Shown piece by piece: positions 41,109 to 55,440 of a DNA stretch of 64,000 nucleotides. The DNA is from Stutzerimonas stutzeri (GTDB taxonomy: Bacteria; Pseudomonadota; Gammaproteobacteria; Pseudomonadales; Pseudomonadaceae), in assembly GCF_013522825.1 (NCBI RefSeq), contig NZ_JAAMQZ010000005.1, forward strand, positions 62,001-126,000. The letters run 5' to 3'. Numbering within the stretch: the stretch's first letter is position 1; every line of letters starts with the position of its first letter. The notes beneath the pieces are model-generated. The model searched no databases, had not been told where the DNA came from, and saw only the letters and a program-made list of their open reading frames with translations. The translations under genes and the position numbers were made by a program.

Positions 41109-42638
41109 ATGACCAGTTTGTCTGCTGACGATTCGCTTCTGAACCACTACGGGTTCAGTCATGATCCCTTTGCCACTCGTGTTCCCGGTTTCAAGTTCTT
41201 TCCTGCCCAGCGCAAGCCGGTGCTGGGGCAGTTGCACCACCTCGCACGTTACAGCCAGCTGCTGCTGGTGGTGACGGGGCCTGAAGGAAGCGGCAAGACG
41301 CTGGTGCGACAGGCGCTGGTCGCGAGCAGCAACAAGCAGTCGGTCCAGAGCGTGGTGATCACCCCGCAGACCACCATGGATTCGAATATCGTCCTGCAGC
41401 AAGTCGCCCAGGCGCTCGGCAGTCCACGTGCCGACTTCGACTCGATCATGGCGCAGATCATCCAGCTGGCACTGACCGGACAGGAGGTCTATCTGCTGGT
41501 CGATGATGCCGAGCGGCTGACCGGTGCCGCCGTGGAGACGTTGTTGCGCCTCGCGGTAGGCAGCCCGGAAGGCCGGCCCCATGTGTTCCTGTTCGGTGAG
41601 GAGTCCTTGCTGGCGCGGCTGGACGCACTGGTGGACGGTGAAGAGCGCTTCCACGCGATCGCACTTCAACCGTATGAAGAAGATGAAACCAGGGAATACC
41701 TGTCGTTGCGCCTCGAAGGTGCCGGCAGTGGGCTGGAATGCCTCACTGAAGAGCAGATTGTGCGCATTCATGAGCAGTCCGGTGGCTGGCCGGGTGGAAT
41801 AAATGAGGCTGCGCGCGAAGAATTGATCGATGCGATGCACCATTCCAGGGCAAAAAAGTCGGGCGGATGGGGTTTCCCGCTGCCGATGAAGCACCTGCTG
41901 GCGTTGCTGGCCGTTCTCTGTATCGTCGTGATTGCCTTGTTCGTCATGCGCGATGGGGCTGACGAGCAGCCGGTGGCGCCTGCCAGCACAAGCCTGCCGC
42001 TCGGGAACGGAGCTGTGGAGCCTGCGCCTCGGCAAGGCACGCCGGAGCCTAGCGAACCTGAAGCTTCATCACCCCGCTCGGAGCCGCAGTCTCCGCTTGT
42101 TCGGGAGCCCCTGGCCGCAGCCGGCAGTGCGGATATCGAAGACCTGTCACTACAGGACGCGCCGCCGACTGCTCCCGCGCCAGTTGCTGAACAGCCTCGT
42201 GAGGCCGGGCAACCTGCGGGCAATGCAGGTGCTGTTGCGCCACCCGCGCCTGCGCCCCAGCCTGTCGCTCCAGCTCCAGCTCCAGCTCCAGCTCCAGCTC
42301 CAGCTCCAGCTCCAGCTCCGCGCGAGCCTGCGCGGCCCGCGCCCGCTGCGGCATCGGGCTGGTATGGCAGCCAGCCTGCCGGCAACTACCTGGTACAGAT
42401 TCTTGGCACCCGCAACGAAGGCAATGCCAAGGCACTGGTGCAGCAGTACGGCAACGACTACCGCTACTTCACCAAGCTGCATGAAGGCAAGCCGCTCTAC
42501 GTGGTCACGCATGGCAGCTTCTCCAGCCGCAACGCGGCGACCCAGGCGATCAAGACGTTGCCGCCGGCCTTGCAGGCAGGAAAACCCTGGATACGAAACT
42601 TTTCCAGTGTGCAACAGGAAATTGACCGCGCACGTTAA
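41109..42638 (+). CDS. damX: DamX-like protein: AAA ATPase, transmembrane helix and SPOR domain
   Basis: 509 residues. An N-terminal ExeA-type AAA domain (about 1-250; Walker A GPEGSGKT near 57-64, Walker B VYLLVDDAER), one transmembrane helix (about 263-281), a long Pro/Ala/Glu periplasmic linker with a run of nine Ala-Pro pairs, and a C-terminal SPOR domain (about 420-500) that targets septal peptidoglycan. E. coli DamX is shorter and lacks an intact AAA domain; the fusion is usual in Pseudomonas. Acts in cell division. Follows aroB by 10 bases. Confidence 0.9.
   Translation: MTSLSADDSLLNHYGFSHDPFATRVPGFKFFPAQRKPVLGQLHHLARYSQLLLVVTGPEGSGKTLVRQALVASSNKQSVQSVVITPQTTMDSNIVLQQVAQALGSPRADFDSIMAQIIQLALTGQEVYLLVDDAERLTGAAVETLLRLAVGSPEGRPHVFLFGEESLLARLDALVDGEERFHAIALQPYEEDETREYLSLRLEGAGSGLECLTEEQIVRIHEQSGGWPGGINEAAREELIDAMHHSRAKKSGGWGFPLPMKHLLALLAVLCIVVIALFVMRDGADEQPVAPASTSLPLGNGAVEPAPRQGTPEPSEPEASSPRSEPQSPLVREPLAAAGSADIEDLSLQDAPPTAPAPVAEQPREAGQPAGNAGAVAPPAPAPQPVAPAPAPAPAPAPAPAPAPREPARPAPAAASGWYGSQPAGNYLVQILGTRNEGNAKALVQQYGNDYRYFTKLHEGKPLYVVTHGSFSSRNAATQAIKTLPPALQAGKPWIRNFSSVQQEIDRAR
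42267..42314 (+). repeat. Hexanucleotide microsatellite in damX
   Basis: Eight exact tandem copies of GCTCCA in the Ala-Pro linker, then a ninth unit GCTCCG. In frame, so copy-number change alters linker length without frameshift. Confidence 0.9.
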
Positions 42639-42644
42639 ATAAAT

Positions 42645-42679
42645 GCCCCAAAAAAGTGCGCAATGCACCTTTTTGGGGC
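42645..42679. terminator. A/T-tract hairpin between damX and gltB
   Basis: GCCCCAAAAA (42645-42654) and TTTTTGGGGC (42670-42679) pair, with inner GTGC/GCAC around a short loop. It lies 7 bases after the damX stop and can terminate in both directions. About 130 bases of leader remain before gltB. Confidence 0.7.
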
Positions 42680-42808
42680 TTGCAAAAAATATTTGTCTCG
42701 TTCTAGTTCGCTTTGTAAACTGCTCCCCCGTTGCTCGCGTCCATCTTGGGGCGTCGCTCTGTATGGCCGGTAAGGGGTTGATTTACAACGTATTTAGCTG
42801 GAGCGCCT

Positions 42809-48798
<5,990 letters not shown>

Positions 48799-48837
48799 AG
48801 CAGACTTCCAGGCACTGCGAAAGTCCACGTCTTGCAT

Positions 48838-48865
48838 GTCGTGTTAGGCCTGCGGCTAACACGAC
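48838..48865. repeat. REP hairpin after gltD
   Basis: GTCGTGTTAG (48838-48847) pairs with CTAACACGAC (48856-48865). Same plan as the hairpin at 13424-13451 with changed arm sequence. Confidence 0.7.
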
Positions 48866-48929
48866 CTACAAAAGCCGAGGACAGCTTGCAGCTCCGCCCT
48901 ATCTGACCTGAATCAAGGTGATCATAAAA

Positions 48930-48953
48930 GGCACGGCACCCGCCGTGCCTTTT
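48930..48953. terminator. Intrinsic terminator after gltD
   Basis: GGCACGGC (48930-48937) pairs with GCCGTGCC (48942-48949) around ACCC; AAAA precedes and TTTT follows. It ends gltBD 50 bases before hemE. Confidence 0.85.
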
Positions 48954-49002
48954 GTCATGGGCTTTGCGACAATGCTCGGCACTTTTTTGCTGGAACCCAG
49001 AC

Positions 49003-50070
49003 ATGACTGCCTTGAAGAACGACCGTTTCCTTCGTGCCCTGCTCAAGCAGCCTGTCGACGTCACCCCGGTGTGGATGATGCGGCAGGCCGGGCGTTACCT
49101 GCCGGAATACCGCGCCACCCGTGCCAAGGCCGGCGATTTCGTGAGTCTGATGAAGAATCCGGAGTTGGCGTGCGAGGTTACCTTGCAACCGCTGGATCGC
49201 TATCCGCAGATCGACGCGGCGATTCTCTTTTCCGACATCCTCACCATCCCCGATGCCATGGGCCAAGGGCTGTACTTCGAGACCGGTGAAGGCCCGCGCT
49301 TCAAAAAGAACGTCAGCGGCATGGCCGATATCGAGGCGCTGCCGATCCCGGACCCGGAGAAGGACCTGGGCTATGTGATGGATGCCGTGCGCACCATCCG
49401 CCGCGAACTCAATGGTCGCGCGCCGCTGATCGGCTTCTCCGGCAGCCCGTGGACGCTGGCCACCTACATGGTCGAGGGTGGCTCGTCGAAAGACTTCCGC
49501 AAGAGCAAGGCCATGCTCTACAACGATCCCGAGGCCATGCATGCCTTGCTGGACAAGCTGGCGCAGTCGGTGACCAGCTACCTCAATGGTCAGATCCTGG
49601 CCGGTGCACAGGCGGTGCAGATCTTCGATTCCTGGGGCGGCAGCCTCTCTGATGCGGCCTATGGCGAGTTCTCGCTGGCCTATATGAAGAAGATCGTCGA
49701 TGGGCTGATCCGTGAACATGAAGGCCGCCGCGTGCCGGTGATTCTCTTCACCAAGGGTGGCGGCCTGTGGCTCGAATCCATGGCCGATGTCGGCGCCGAA
49801 GCGCTGGGCCTCGACTGGACCTGCAACATCGGCAGTGCCCGGTCGCGGGTGGGTAGCAAGGTGGCGCTGCAAGGCAACATGGACCCGGCGGTGCTTTATT
49901 CCAGCCCCGCAGCGATCCGCGCTGAAGTTGCACGCATCTTGGCGGCCTACGGCCATGGCGCCGGCCATGTGTTCAATCTGGGCCACGGCATCACGCCGGA
50001 AGTCGATCCCGAAAACGCCAAGGCCTTCTTCGGGGCAGTGCACGAACTGTCGGCGCAATACCATCGATAA
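49003..50070 (+). CDS. hemE: Uroporphyrinogen decarboxylase
   Basis: Removes four acetate carboxyls from uroporphyrinogen III to give coproporphyrinogen III. 355 residues from the ATG at 49003. Signature [11 protein letters not shown] near residue 27, [30 protein letters not shown], and [14 protein letters not shown] near the C-terminus. It follows the gltD terminator and so needs its own promoter; none stands out. Confidence 0.97.
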   Translation: MTALKNDRFLRALLKQPVDVTPVWMMRQAGRYLPEYRATRAKAGDFVSLMKNPELACEVTLQPLDRYPQIDAAILFSDILTIPDAMGQGLYFETGEGPRFKKNVSGMADIEALPIPDPEKDLGYVMDAVRTIRRELNGRAPLIGFSGSPWTLATYMVEGGSSKDFRKSKAMLYNDPEAMHALLDKLAQSVTSYLNGQILAGAQAVQIFDSWGGSLSDAAYGEFSLAYMKKIVDGLIREHEGRRVPVILFTKGGGLWLESMADVGAEALGLDWTCNIGSARSRVGSKVALQGNMDPAVLYSSPAAIRAEVARILAAYGHGAGHVFNLGHGITPEVDPENAKAFFGAVHELSAQYHR

Positions 50071-50082
50071 GAGGGGATAAGC

Positions 50083-50247
50083 CGATAGAAGCGCTGGAGG
50101 CTGGAAGGCTAGACGAAAAGGCTTGATGGGCGTTTGGAGTCGGTTTGCATACTGATTCGCCTCCAGCCTCCAGCCTCCAGCCTCCAGCCTCCAGCCTCCA
50201 GCCTCCAGCCTCCAGCCTCCAGCCTCCAGCCTCCAGCCTCCAGCCTC
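50083..50247. repeat. GGAGGC-type element with a 12-copy heptamer array
   Basis: CGATAGAAGCGCTGGAGGCT (50083-50102), then GACGAAAAGG (50112-50121), matches the motif at 6545-6576 and 21541-21578. From 50160 to 50243 there are twelve exact tandem copies of CCTCCAG, complementary to the CTGGAGG core of the left part. The array ends just before the stop codon of the minus-strand gene at 50249. Confidence 0.85.
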
Positions 50248-50248
50248 G

Positions 50249-50545
50249 CTAAGGCTGCTGATAATGACCTGGGGTGGTGCCGGCCTCATGCTCATGCACC
50301 AGCTGGGTCACCCGGATGTCGGTGATTCCCACGACCTCGGCCTGGCGCAGCAGCTCGGTTTCGTCGGCTTGTGCATCGGGCATGACCAGGCTGTTCTCGG
50401 CATCGGCGTTGTGGTGTTCGATCAGGCGCCGGGCCGCCTCGCCTTGGGAAAGGCTGTCCCCGTCCGATTCGATGATCTGCGAGCGCGGATCGTTCTGGAA
50501 GATGTAGTTCACTTCGAACTTGTGGGACGGTTTGGTTCCGAACAT
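50249..50545 (-). CDS. Conserved hypothetical protein
   Basis: 98 residues from the ATG at 50545, which has GGAG ten bases upstream. The sequence MFGTKPSHKFEVNYIFQNDPRS is soluble, acidic and lacks signal peptide or membrane segments. No known domain recognised. Normal high-GC codon use and a good ribosome site make it a real gene. The stop lies two bases from the heptamer array. Likely a Pseudomonas-restricted family next to hemE. Confidence 0.75.
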   Translation of the reverse strand: MFGTKPSHKFEVNYIFQNDPRSQIIESDGDSLSQGEAARRLIEHHNADAENSLVMPDAQADETELLRQAEVVGITDIRVTQLVHEHEAGTTPGHYQQP

Positions 50546-50771
50546 GGCAGTCTCCAAAGGGATTGGGCTCTGCTCTGTTGACTCGCGGGTCCACTTGTTC
50601 GTTCGAGGGATGTCGGCTTGCCAGGGGCCTGCCCGACGGTCGGGAGCCGAGGAGCAGGGCGTTTACTCTAATTTGGCAAAGCAGTCATAGGGGATGCCGC
50701 CTCCTGCATCCACCATGACTGCGCCAGTGGATCGCTGAAACGCGATCCGCCCTGCACAGCTGCTTCGCTGC

Positions 50772-51209
50772 TTACTTCACCTTGGCAAAGTTCGCCTTGA
50801 GGGCGACGCCCGCCATGACTGCACCGGCGTGACACTCGTACTTGCTGCTGTCCTTGTACTCGACGTGTTTGTAGTTGCTGACGATGTCCACTACGGCGTT
50901 TGCGCCAGCGGCCTTGGCTGATTTTTCCAGGCCGATCAGCGCGGACTGCAGGGCCCAGCTGCAGGCGGCTTCGTCAGTCTTGTTGAAGGCATTGGTTTTC
51001 TTGCTGGTGGTCACGCCGCTGCGCACGATCTGCGCACCCGCTGGACGCTTGGCGAGGTAGAACTTCACGCTGCCATCCAGCCGGCCCGCCGCGGTGGCTT
51101 CGGCCACGACTTCATCGAAGGGCAGGTAATGGGTGGTATCGCGCGCCTGGCTGATGCCGGGCAGGGCGCAGAGCACGAGTGCCGCGCTGATCCATGTGGT
51201 TTTTTTCAT
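50772..51209 (-). CDS. Small periplasmic protein (YbjQ/excinuclease-like family)
   Basis: 145 residues with a signal peptide (1-22, cleavage after ISQA). The mature part has two Cys (in EAACSWAL and YECHAG) that could form a disulfide, and a core KAAGANAVVDIVSNYKHVEY resembling small pseudomonad proteins sometimes labelled excinuclease ATPase subunit; that label is not supported, as there is no ATPase motif. Function unknown. The 226-base gap to the next gene holds nothing I recognise. It follows the polyene cluster on the same strand. Confidence 0.75.
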   Translation of the reverse strand: MKKTTWISAALVLCALPGISQARDTTHYLPFDEVVAEATAAGRLDGSVKFYLAKRPAGAQIVRSGVTTSKKTNAFNKTDEAACSWALQSALIGLEKSAKAAGANAVVDIVSNYKHVEYKDSSKYECHAGAVMAGVALKANFAKVK

Positions 51210-51244
51210 TGTTCATCTCCTTGCGGTGTTTGGAAAACTACCTG

Positions 51245-51345
51245 CGTTGGCAATACTGCGTTAAAAACGGCCTCAGAAAGCTCATTTAGAAACTAAACTC
51301 CGCTTCTTCAGCCGTTTTTGCCTTGTCTTGCCTGCCTCGCCAACG
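51245..51345. repeat. Dispersed-type inverted repeat at the end of the polyene operon
   Basis: CGTTGGC (51245-51251) pairs with GCCAACG (51339-51345), and AAAAACGGC (51263-51271) with GCCGTTTTT (51311-51319). The CTGCGTTAAAAACGGCCTC...CTCATTT wording recalls a repeat I have seen between genes in several Pseudomonas genomes. It may end the minus-strand operon. Confidence 0.55.
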
Positions 51346-51352
51346 TTTTCAA

Positions 51353-52579
51353 TCAGGACCAACGGCGGAAGATCAGCGAGGTATTGATCCCGCCAAAGGC
51401 GAAATTGTTGTTCATCACGTATTCATGCTGCATGTTGCGCGGCGCGCCGACCAGGTAATCCAGCTCGCCACAGCGCGGGTCGATGCTGTCGAGGTTCAGT
51501 GTATGAATATAGCGATCCTGGTTCAGCATCTCGATGCTGAACCAGGATTCCAGCGCGCCACAGGCGCCCAGGGTGTGACCGAGGTAACTCTTCTGCGAGC
51601 TGATTGGCATGCGCGAGCCGAACAGCGCCTGGGTCGCCTGGGTTTCGGCGATGTCGCCCTGTTCTGTGGCGGTGCCGTGGCCGTTGACGTAGCCGATGGC
51701 CTCCGGTGCCAGGCCGGCATCTTCCAGCGCCAGCTCCATGGCGCGGCGCATGGTGGCCTGTTCGGGCTTGGTGGCATGGCAGCCGTCGGCATTGCTGCCG
51801 AAGCCCATCAGCTCGGCATGAATGGTGGCGCCGCGCGCGAGGGCGTGTTCCAGTTCTTCGAGCACCAGCATGCCGGCGCCTTCGCCGATCACCAGGCCGT
51901 CGCGGCCGCTGTCGTAGGGACGCGGCGAGGTGTGCGGCGCGTCGTTCTTCAGGCTGGTGGCATAGAGCGCGTCGAAGACCATGGCCTCGGTGGCGCACAG
52001 CTCCTCGGCACCACCGGCGAGCATCATCGGCAGGCGGCCGAACTTGATCGCTTCATAGGCGTAGCCGATGCCCTGGCTGCCGCTGGTGCAAGCGCTGGAG
52101 GTGGGGATCACCCGGCCGGTCAGGCCGAAGAAGATGCTGATGTTGGCCGCAGTGGTGTGCGGCATCATGCGGATGTAGGAGTTGGCATTCAGCCCGTCGG
52201 CCACCGAGTTGAGCAGCATGTTGCCGAAGGCCTTGATCTCCTCGGTGCTGCCGGTGGACGAGCCACAGGCGACGCCCATGCGGCCATCGCGGATGCTGTT
52301 GTCGTCGAGCAGGCCGGCGTGCTGCAAGGCCTGCTCGGCGGCCTTGACCGACAGGCGCGAGACACGGCCCATGCTGCGCAACTGCTTGCGCGTCCAGTGC
52401 GCGGGTACGGCGAAGTCATCCACCGGCCCGGCCAGGCGCGTATTGAGTTCGCTGAAGCGATCCCACTCGTCCATACGCCGGATGCCACTGCGGTTGGCGC
52501 TGAAGTTGGCTTCGATGCCGGCCCAGTCGCTGCCCAGGGAAGTGATGCCGGCCATGCCGGTGACGACCACACGTTTCAT
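51353..52579 (-). CDS. Beta-ketoacyl-ACP synthase, ApeR-type (aryl polyene)
   Basis: 408-residue FabF-like ketosynthase that extends the polyene chain with malonyl-ACP. Full Cys-His-His set: Cys164 (SSACTSGSQG), His301 (NGHGTATEQGD) and His335 (KSYLGHTLGA). The ATG at 52579 shares one base with the reductase stop (TGATG); a GTG at 52585 is an alternative. Last gene of the operon. By position it corresponds to ApeR of the E. coli aryl polyene cluster (order from memory). Confidence 0.85.
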   Translation of the reverse strand: MKRVVVTGMAGITSLGSDWAGIEANFSANRSGIRRMDEWDRFSELNTRLAGPVDDFAVPAHWTRKQLRSMGRVSRLSVKAAEQALQHAGLLDDNSIRDGRMGVACGSSTGSTEEIKAFGNMLLNSVADGLNANSYIRMMPHTTAANISIFFGLTGRVIPTSSACTSGSQGIGYAYEAIKFGRLPMMLAGGAEELCATEAMVFDALYATSLKNDAPHTSPRPYDSGRDGLVIGEGAGMLVLEELEHALARGATIHAELMGFGSNADGCHATKPEQATMRRAMELALEDAGLAPEAIGYVNGHGTATEQGDIAETQATQALFGSRMPISSQKSYLGHTLGACGALESWFSIEMLNQDRYIHTLNLDSIDPRCGELDYLVGAPRNMQHEYVMNNNFAFGGINTSLIFRRWS

Positions 52580-53307
52580 CAGCACAGCCCGCCGTTGACG
52601 GCCAGCACCTGGCGCGTGATGTAGCTGGCCTCTGGCGACATCAGGAAATTGACCGCAGCGGCGACTTCATCGGGCGTGCCCATGCGTTGTGCGGGAATCA
52701 TCTTGAGCATCTCCTCGATGGGCAGGTCTTTGTCGAGCATTTCGGTGTCGATCAGCCCCGGCGCAACACAGTTGACGGTGATCCGGCGTTTGCCCAACTC
52801 CACTGCCAGCGCCTTGGCCGCGCCGATTACCCCGGCCTTCGAAGCACTGTAGTTGACCTGGCCGCGATTGCCGATCATGCCCGACACGGAGGTGATGCAG
52901 ACGATGCGCCCCGGCTGGCGGCGGCGGATCATCGGCATGGTCAGTGGCTGCAGGACGTTGTAGAAACCGTCCAGGTTGGTACGCAGCACCTGGTCCCAGT
53001 CCTCGTCGGTCAGCGCCGGAAAGGCCGCGTCGCGAGTCAGGCCGGCGTTACAGACCACGCCGTAATAGGCGCCATGGGCCTCGATATCGGCTTCCAGCTG
53101 CTCGCGGCAGGTGGCGCGGTCGGCAATGTCGAATTGCAGGATGCGCGCCTGGCGCCCCAGCGCCTGGATGTCTGACTGAACGGCTTCGGCTTCATCGCGG
53201 CGGGCGCGGCAGTGCAGGACGATATCGTGGCCGGCGCGGGCCAGACGCAGGGCGATGGCGCGGCCAATGCCACGGCTGGAGCCGGTGACCAGGATGGTTT
53301 CGCTCAT
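52579..53307 (-). CDS. 3-Ketoacyl-ACP reductase, FabG-like (ApeQ-type)
   Basis: 242-residue short-chain dehydrogenase that reduces the beta-keto group in each polyene cycle. Rossmann motif GSSRGIGRA near residue 9, catalytic Ser in ITSVSGM and YSASK, and C-terminal QVLAVNGGLC. The ATG at 53307 overlaps the dehydratase stop in ATGA. The frame is open to 53556 inside the neighbour but has no reason to start there. Confidence 0.88.
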   Translation of the reverse strand: MSETILVTGSSRGIGRAIALRLARAGHDIVLHCRARRDEAEAVQSDIQALGRQARILQFDIADRATCREQLEADIEAHGAYYGVVCNAGLTRDAAFPALTDEDWDQVLRTNLDGFYNVLQPLTMPMIRRRQPGRIVCITSVSGMIGNRGQVNYSASKAGVIGAAKALAVELGKRRITVNCVAPGLIDTEMLDKDLPIEEMLKMIPAQRMGTPDEVAAAVNFLMSPEASYITRQVLAVNGGLC

Positions 53308-53753
53308 GAACGGGTTTCTTCCAGATAGCGCGCCACTTCGGGCGGGCGGAACACATTGAGACGGGCCTCGGCATGGATGCCGGGGCCGTCGAGATGGCAT
53401 TCGAAAACACCCATGCCGCTGTCGTCCTGCAGCGAGCGACTGGCGCGAATGCGCAGTTCGCTGCCGGGCGGGAAGGCTTCGACGTTGCACTGATAGTTGC
53501 GGGTGCCGAGCAGAAAGCCCAGTTCCACCGGCAGGCCGGCCCGGCGCCCCTGGCAACCGGCGAAGGCGGCGACGCTCTGCGCCATGATCTCGATGCCGAC
53601 CCAGGCCGGCAGGCCGCCGTCGGGTTGGCTCAGCAGGCCGGGGCGTACTGTCAGGCGGGTCGTCACGCTGTCCTCATCGAACGACTCGACGCCATCGAGC
53701 AGGATCATGTCGCCCGCATGGGGCAACAGCTCGGCAATCGGCCAGGCGATCAT
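53304..53753 (-). CDS. Hotdog-fold 3-hydroxyacyl-ACP dehydratase (ApeP-type)
   Basis: 149 residues of the FabA/FabZ-like hotdog fold. His12 in LLPHAGDMILLDGV and the Glu of WVGIEIMAQSVAAFAG make the usual catalytic pair. It would dehydrate the hydroxyacyl-ACP to build the conjugated double bonds. Four-base overlaps with both neighbours. Probably works with the second dehydratase domain at 63373. Confidence 0.85.
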   Translation of the reverse strand: MIAWPIAELLPHAGDMILLDGVESFDEDSVTTRLTVRPGLLSQPDGGLPAWVGIEIMAQSVAAFAGCQGRRAGLPVELGFLLGTRNYQCNVEAFPPGSELRIRASRSLQDDSGMGVFECHLDGPGIHAEARLNVFRPPEVARYLEETRS

Positions 53754-54937
53754 GGTGTCTCTCCCAGGATCAGGCTGATGTTGTTGCCGCCGAAAGCGAA
53801 GGAGTTGCTCATCATCAGCCGTGGGCGCTCGACACGCAACGGTGTGCCAGCGGCGACCAGCTCCAGCGCGGGAAGGTCGGGGTCCTGCTGGCCGTCCCAG
53901 AGGTGGGGCGGCAACTGTTGCGCGACATTGAATCCGGACAGCGTCAGCCAGCAGAACGCCGCTTCCAGCGCTCCAGCCGCGCCCAGCGTGTGGCCGGTGA
54001 GCGGCTTGCTCGATGAGCAGGGCACGCCTTTGGGAAACACCGCCTCGACGGCGCGGCTTTCCATGGCGTCGTTGTGCGCCGTGGCGGTGCCGTGCAGGTT
54101 GAGGTAACCGATGCTTTGCGCTGGGGTTTCAGCGTTGGCCAGCGCTTTGTGCATCGCTTCGATGGCGCCCCGGCCTGCGGGGTCGGGGGCGGAAATATGA
54201 TGGGCGTCGGAACTGGCGCCAGCGCCGAGCAGGGCGATGGGTGCAGGCTCGCGGGTCATCAGGAACAGCGCTGCCGCCTCGCCGATATTGATGCCGTCGC
54301 GGTTGGCTGAAAACGGATTGCAGATGCATGTGCTGGTCGCCTCCAGGGCGCTGAAACCTTGCAGAGTCAGGTCGCAGAGGCTATCGACACCACCGCACAG
54401 CACCGCATCGCAAATGCCCGCGTCCAGCAGCCGTTTCGCGCTCTGCAAGGCGCGCGCCCCGGAGGTGCAGGCGGTGGAGATGCAATAGCTGGGGCCGGCA
54501 AGCCCCAGGCGCTCGCTGAGAAAGCTCGCCGGCGCCGAAAGTTCCTGGTGGCCGTAGTGATAGCTGGGCGGCAGCTGCCCGTCGCGAATCAGGCCGGCAA
54601 TGCCTTGAGAGGCTTCCTGGATGCCGGTAGTGCTGGTGCCCAGCACTACGCCGATCCGCGCCGGGCCGAAGCGCTCGATAGCCTCGGTGATTTCCTCCAG
54701 GATTTCCTCGACGGCAGCCAGCAGCAGGCGATTGTTGCGTGTCGCATCGCGCAGGGTGGCATCGCTTAGTGATGGCAGCTCGGCACTGATTGCACCGACC
54801 GGCAAGCTGCGCCCAGCGACCAGAACCGGCCAGGGGCGCATGCCCGAGCCATCGCCCTGCAGCAGTCGCCGGGCCACCTCGGCCTTGCCGCGGCCCAGCG
54901 CGCAGATCACGCCGAGGGCGTTGAGGTAGGCGCTCAT
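53750..54937 (-). CDS. Beta-ketoacyl-ACP synthase, ApeO-type (aryl polyene)
   Basis: 395-residue ketosynthase. Active residues Cys157 (STACTSGARA), His282 (NLHGTATAHND) and His316 (KPLTGHTLGAAG) are all present, so it is catalytic and not a chain-length factor. In the E. coli system ApeO pairs with a Cys-less partner, ApeC, which is not in this window and may lie beyond base 64000. Overlaps the lipoprotein gene and the dehydratase by four bases each. Confidence 0.85.
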   Translation of the reverse strand: MSAYLNALGVICALGRGKAEVARRLLQGDGSGMRPWPVLVAGRSLPVGAISAELPSLSDATLRDATRNNRLLLAAVEEILEEITEAIERFGPARIGVVLGTSTTGIQEASQGIAGLIRDGQLPPSYHYGHQELSAPASFLSERLGLAGPSYCISTACTSGARALQSAKRLLDAGICDAVLCGGVDSLCDLTLQGFSALEATSTCICNPFSANRDGINIGEAAALFLMTREPAPIALLGAGASSDAHHISAPDPAGRGAIEAMHKALANAETPAQSIGYLNLHGTATAHNDAMESRAVEAVFPKGVPCSSSKPLTGHTLGAAGALEAAFCWLTLSGFNVAQQLPPHLWDGQQDPDLPALELVAAGTPLRVERPRLMMSNSFAFGGNNISLILGETP

Positions 54938-55440
54938 CGTGGTCGGGCTCCGTCGTCGAGGGGGGCGACACCATAGGACAGCCCGCCGCCCGCGTCGAGC
55001 TGAAAGCGGCCCTCCCGTGCGTAGCGAACCTGCCAGTGAGTCAGCCGACGCGTATCAGCCTGCCGGCTCCAGTCCTGCCCGGCATACAGGCGTTCCAGCT
55101 GGTCATTGGGGGTGAGCGCGAACAGCAGCGCGGCGAACAGCGCGCGGGCCTGGGGATTGGGCGGCAGCAGGCCATCCGCCTGCCACTGATCATCGACCAG
55201 CAACTGCCGCGCCAGCGGCGTGCCCAGCGGGGTCAGCAGCGTCCAGCGCAGAGCCTGAGGTTCTTGCTGGATCACCAGCAACTGGTCATGACTGCCGTCG
55301 GCGCTGCGTTGCTGGATATGCAGTTGCATCGGCAATTGCAGGCGCGGCTGTTCGCTGGGCAGCGGCAACGGGTTGGCGCAGCCGCTCAGCAGGAGCAGCA
55401 GCGCCAGCCAGGCGAGGCCAAAGGGCTTATCGCTCGCCAC
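54934..55440 (-). CDS. DUF3261 lipoprotein of the aryl polyene cluster
   Basis: 168 residues from a GTG at 55440 that overlaps the end of the oxidoreductase gene; the frame is open to 55512. A lipoprotein signal (LALLLLLSGC, Cys about residue 22) leads to a beta-rich domain of the DUF3261 type, seen in aryl polyene clusters (ApeN position). Likely outer-membrane anchored, in transfer of the pigment with the LolA-like and MMPL proteins. Function untested. Confidence 0.8.
   Translation of the reverse strand: MASDKPFGLAWLALLLLLSGCANPLPLPSEQPRLQLPMQLHIQQRSADGSHDQLLVIQQEPQALRWTLLTPLGTPLARQLLVDDQWQADGLLPPNPQARALFAALLFALTPNDQLERLYAGQDWSRQADTRRLTHWQVRYAREGRFQLDAGGGLSYGVAPLDDGARPR

Noticed and set aside
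42663..42684. Sigma-54 promoter for gltB (GCAC ... TTGC)
   Set aside because: The distance between the two elements is about seven bases too long for -24/-12 spacing, and GCAC is part of the damX hairpin.
50160..50243. Possible CRISPR array
   Set aside because: Units of seven bases are contiguous with no spacers; it is a simple tandem repeat.
48955..50295. Minus-strand frame opposite hemE that translates the heptamer array as repeats of EAGGWRL
   Set aside because: The repeat protein is a by-product of the CCTCCAG array and the rest is antisense to hemE; no ribosome site.
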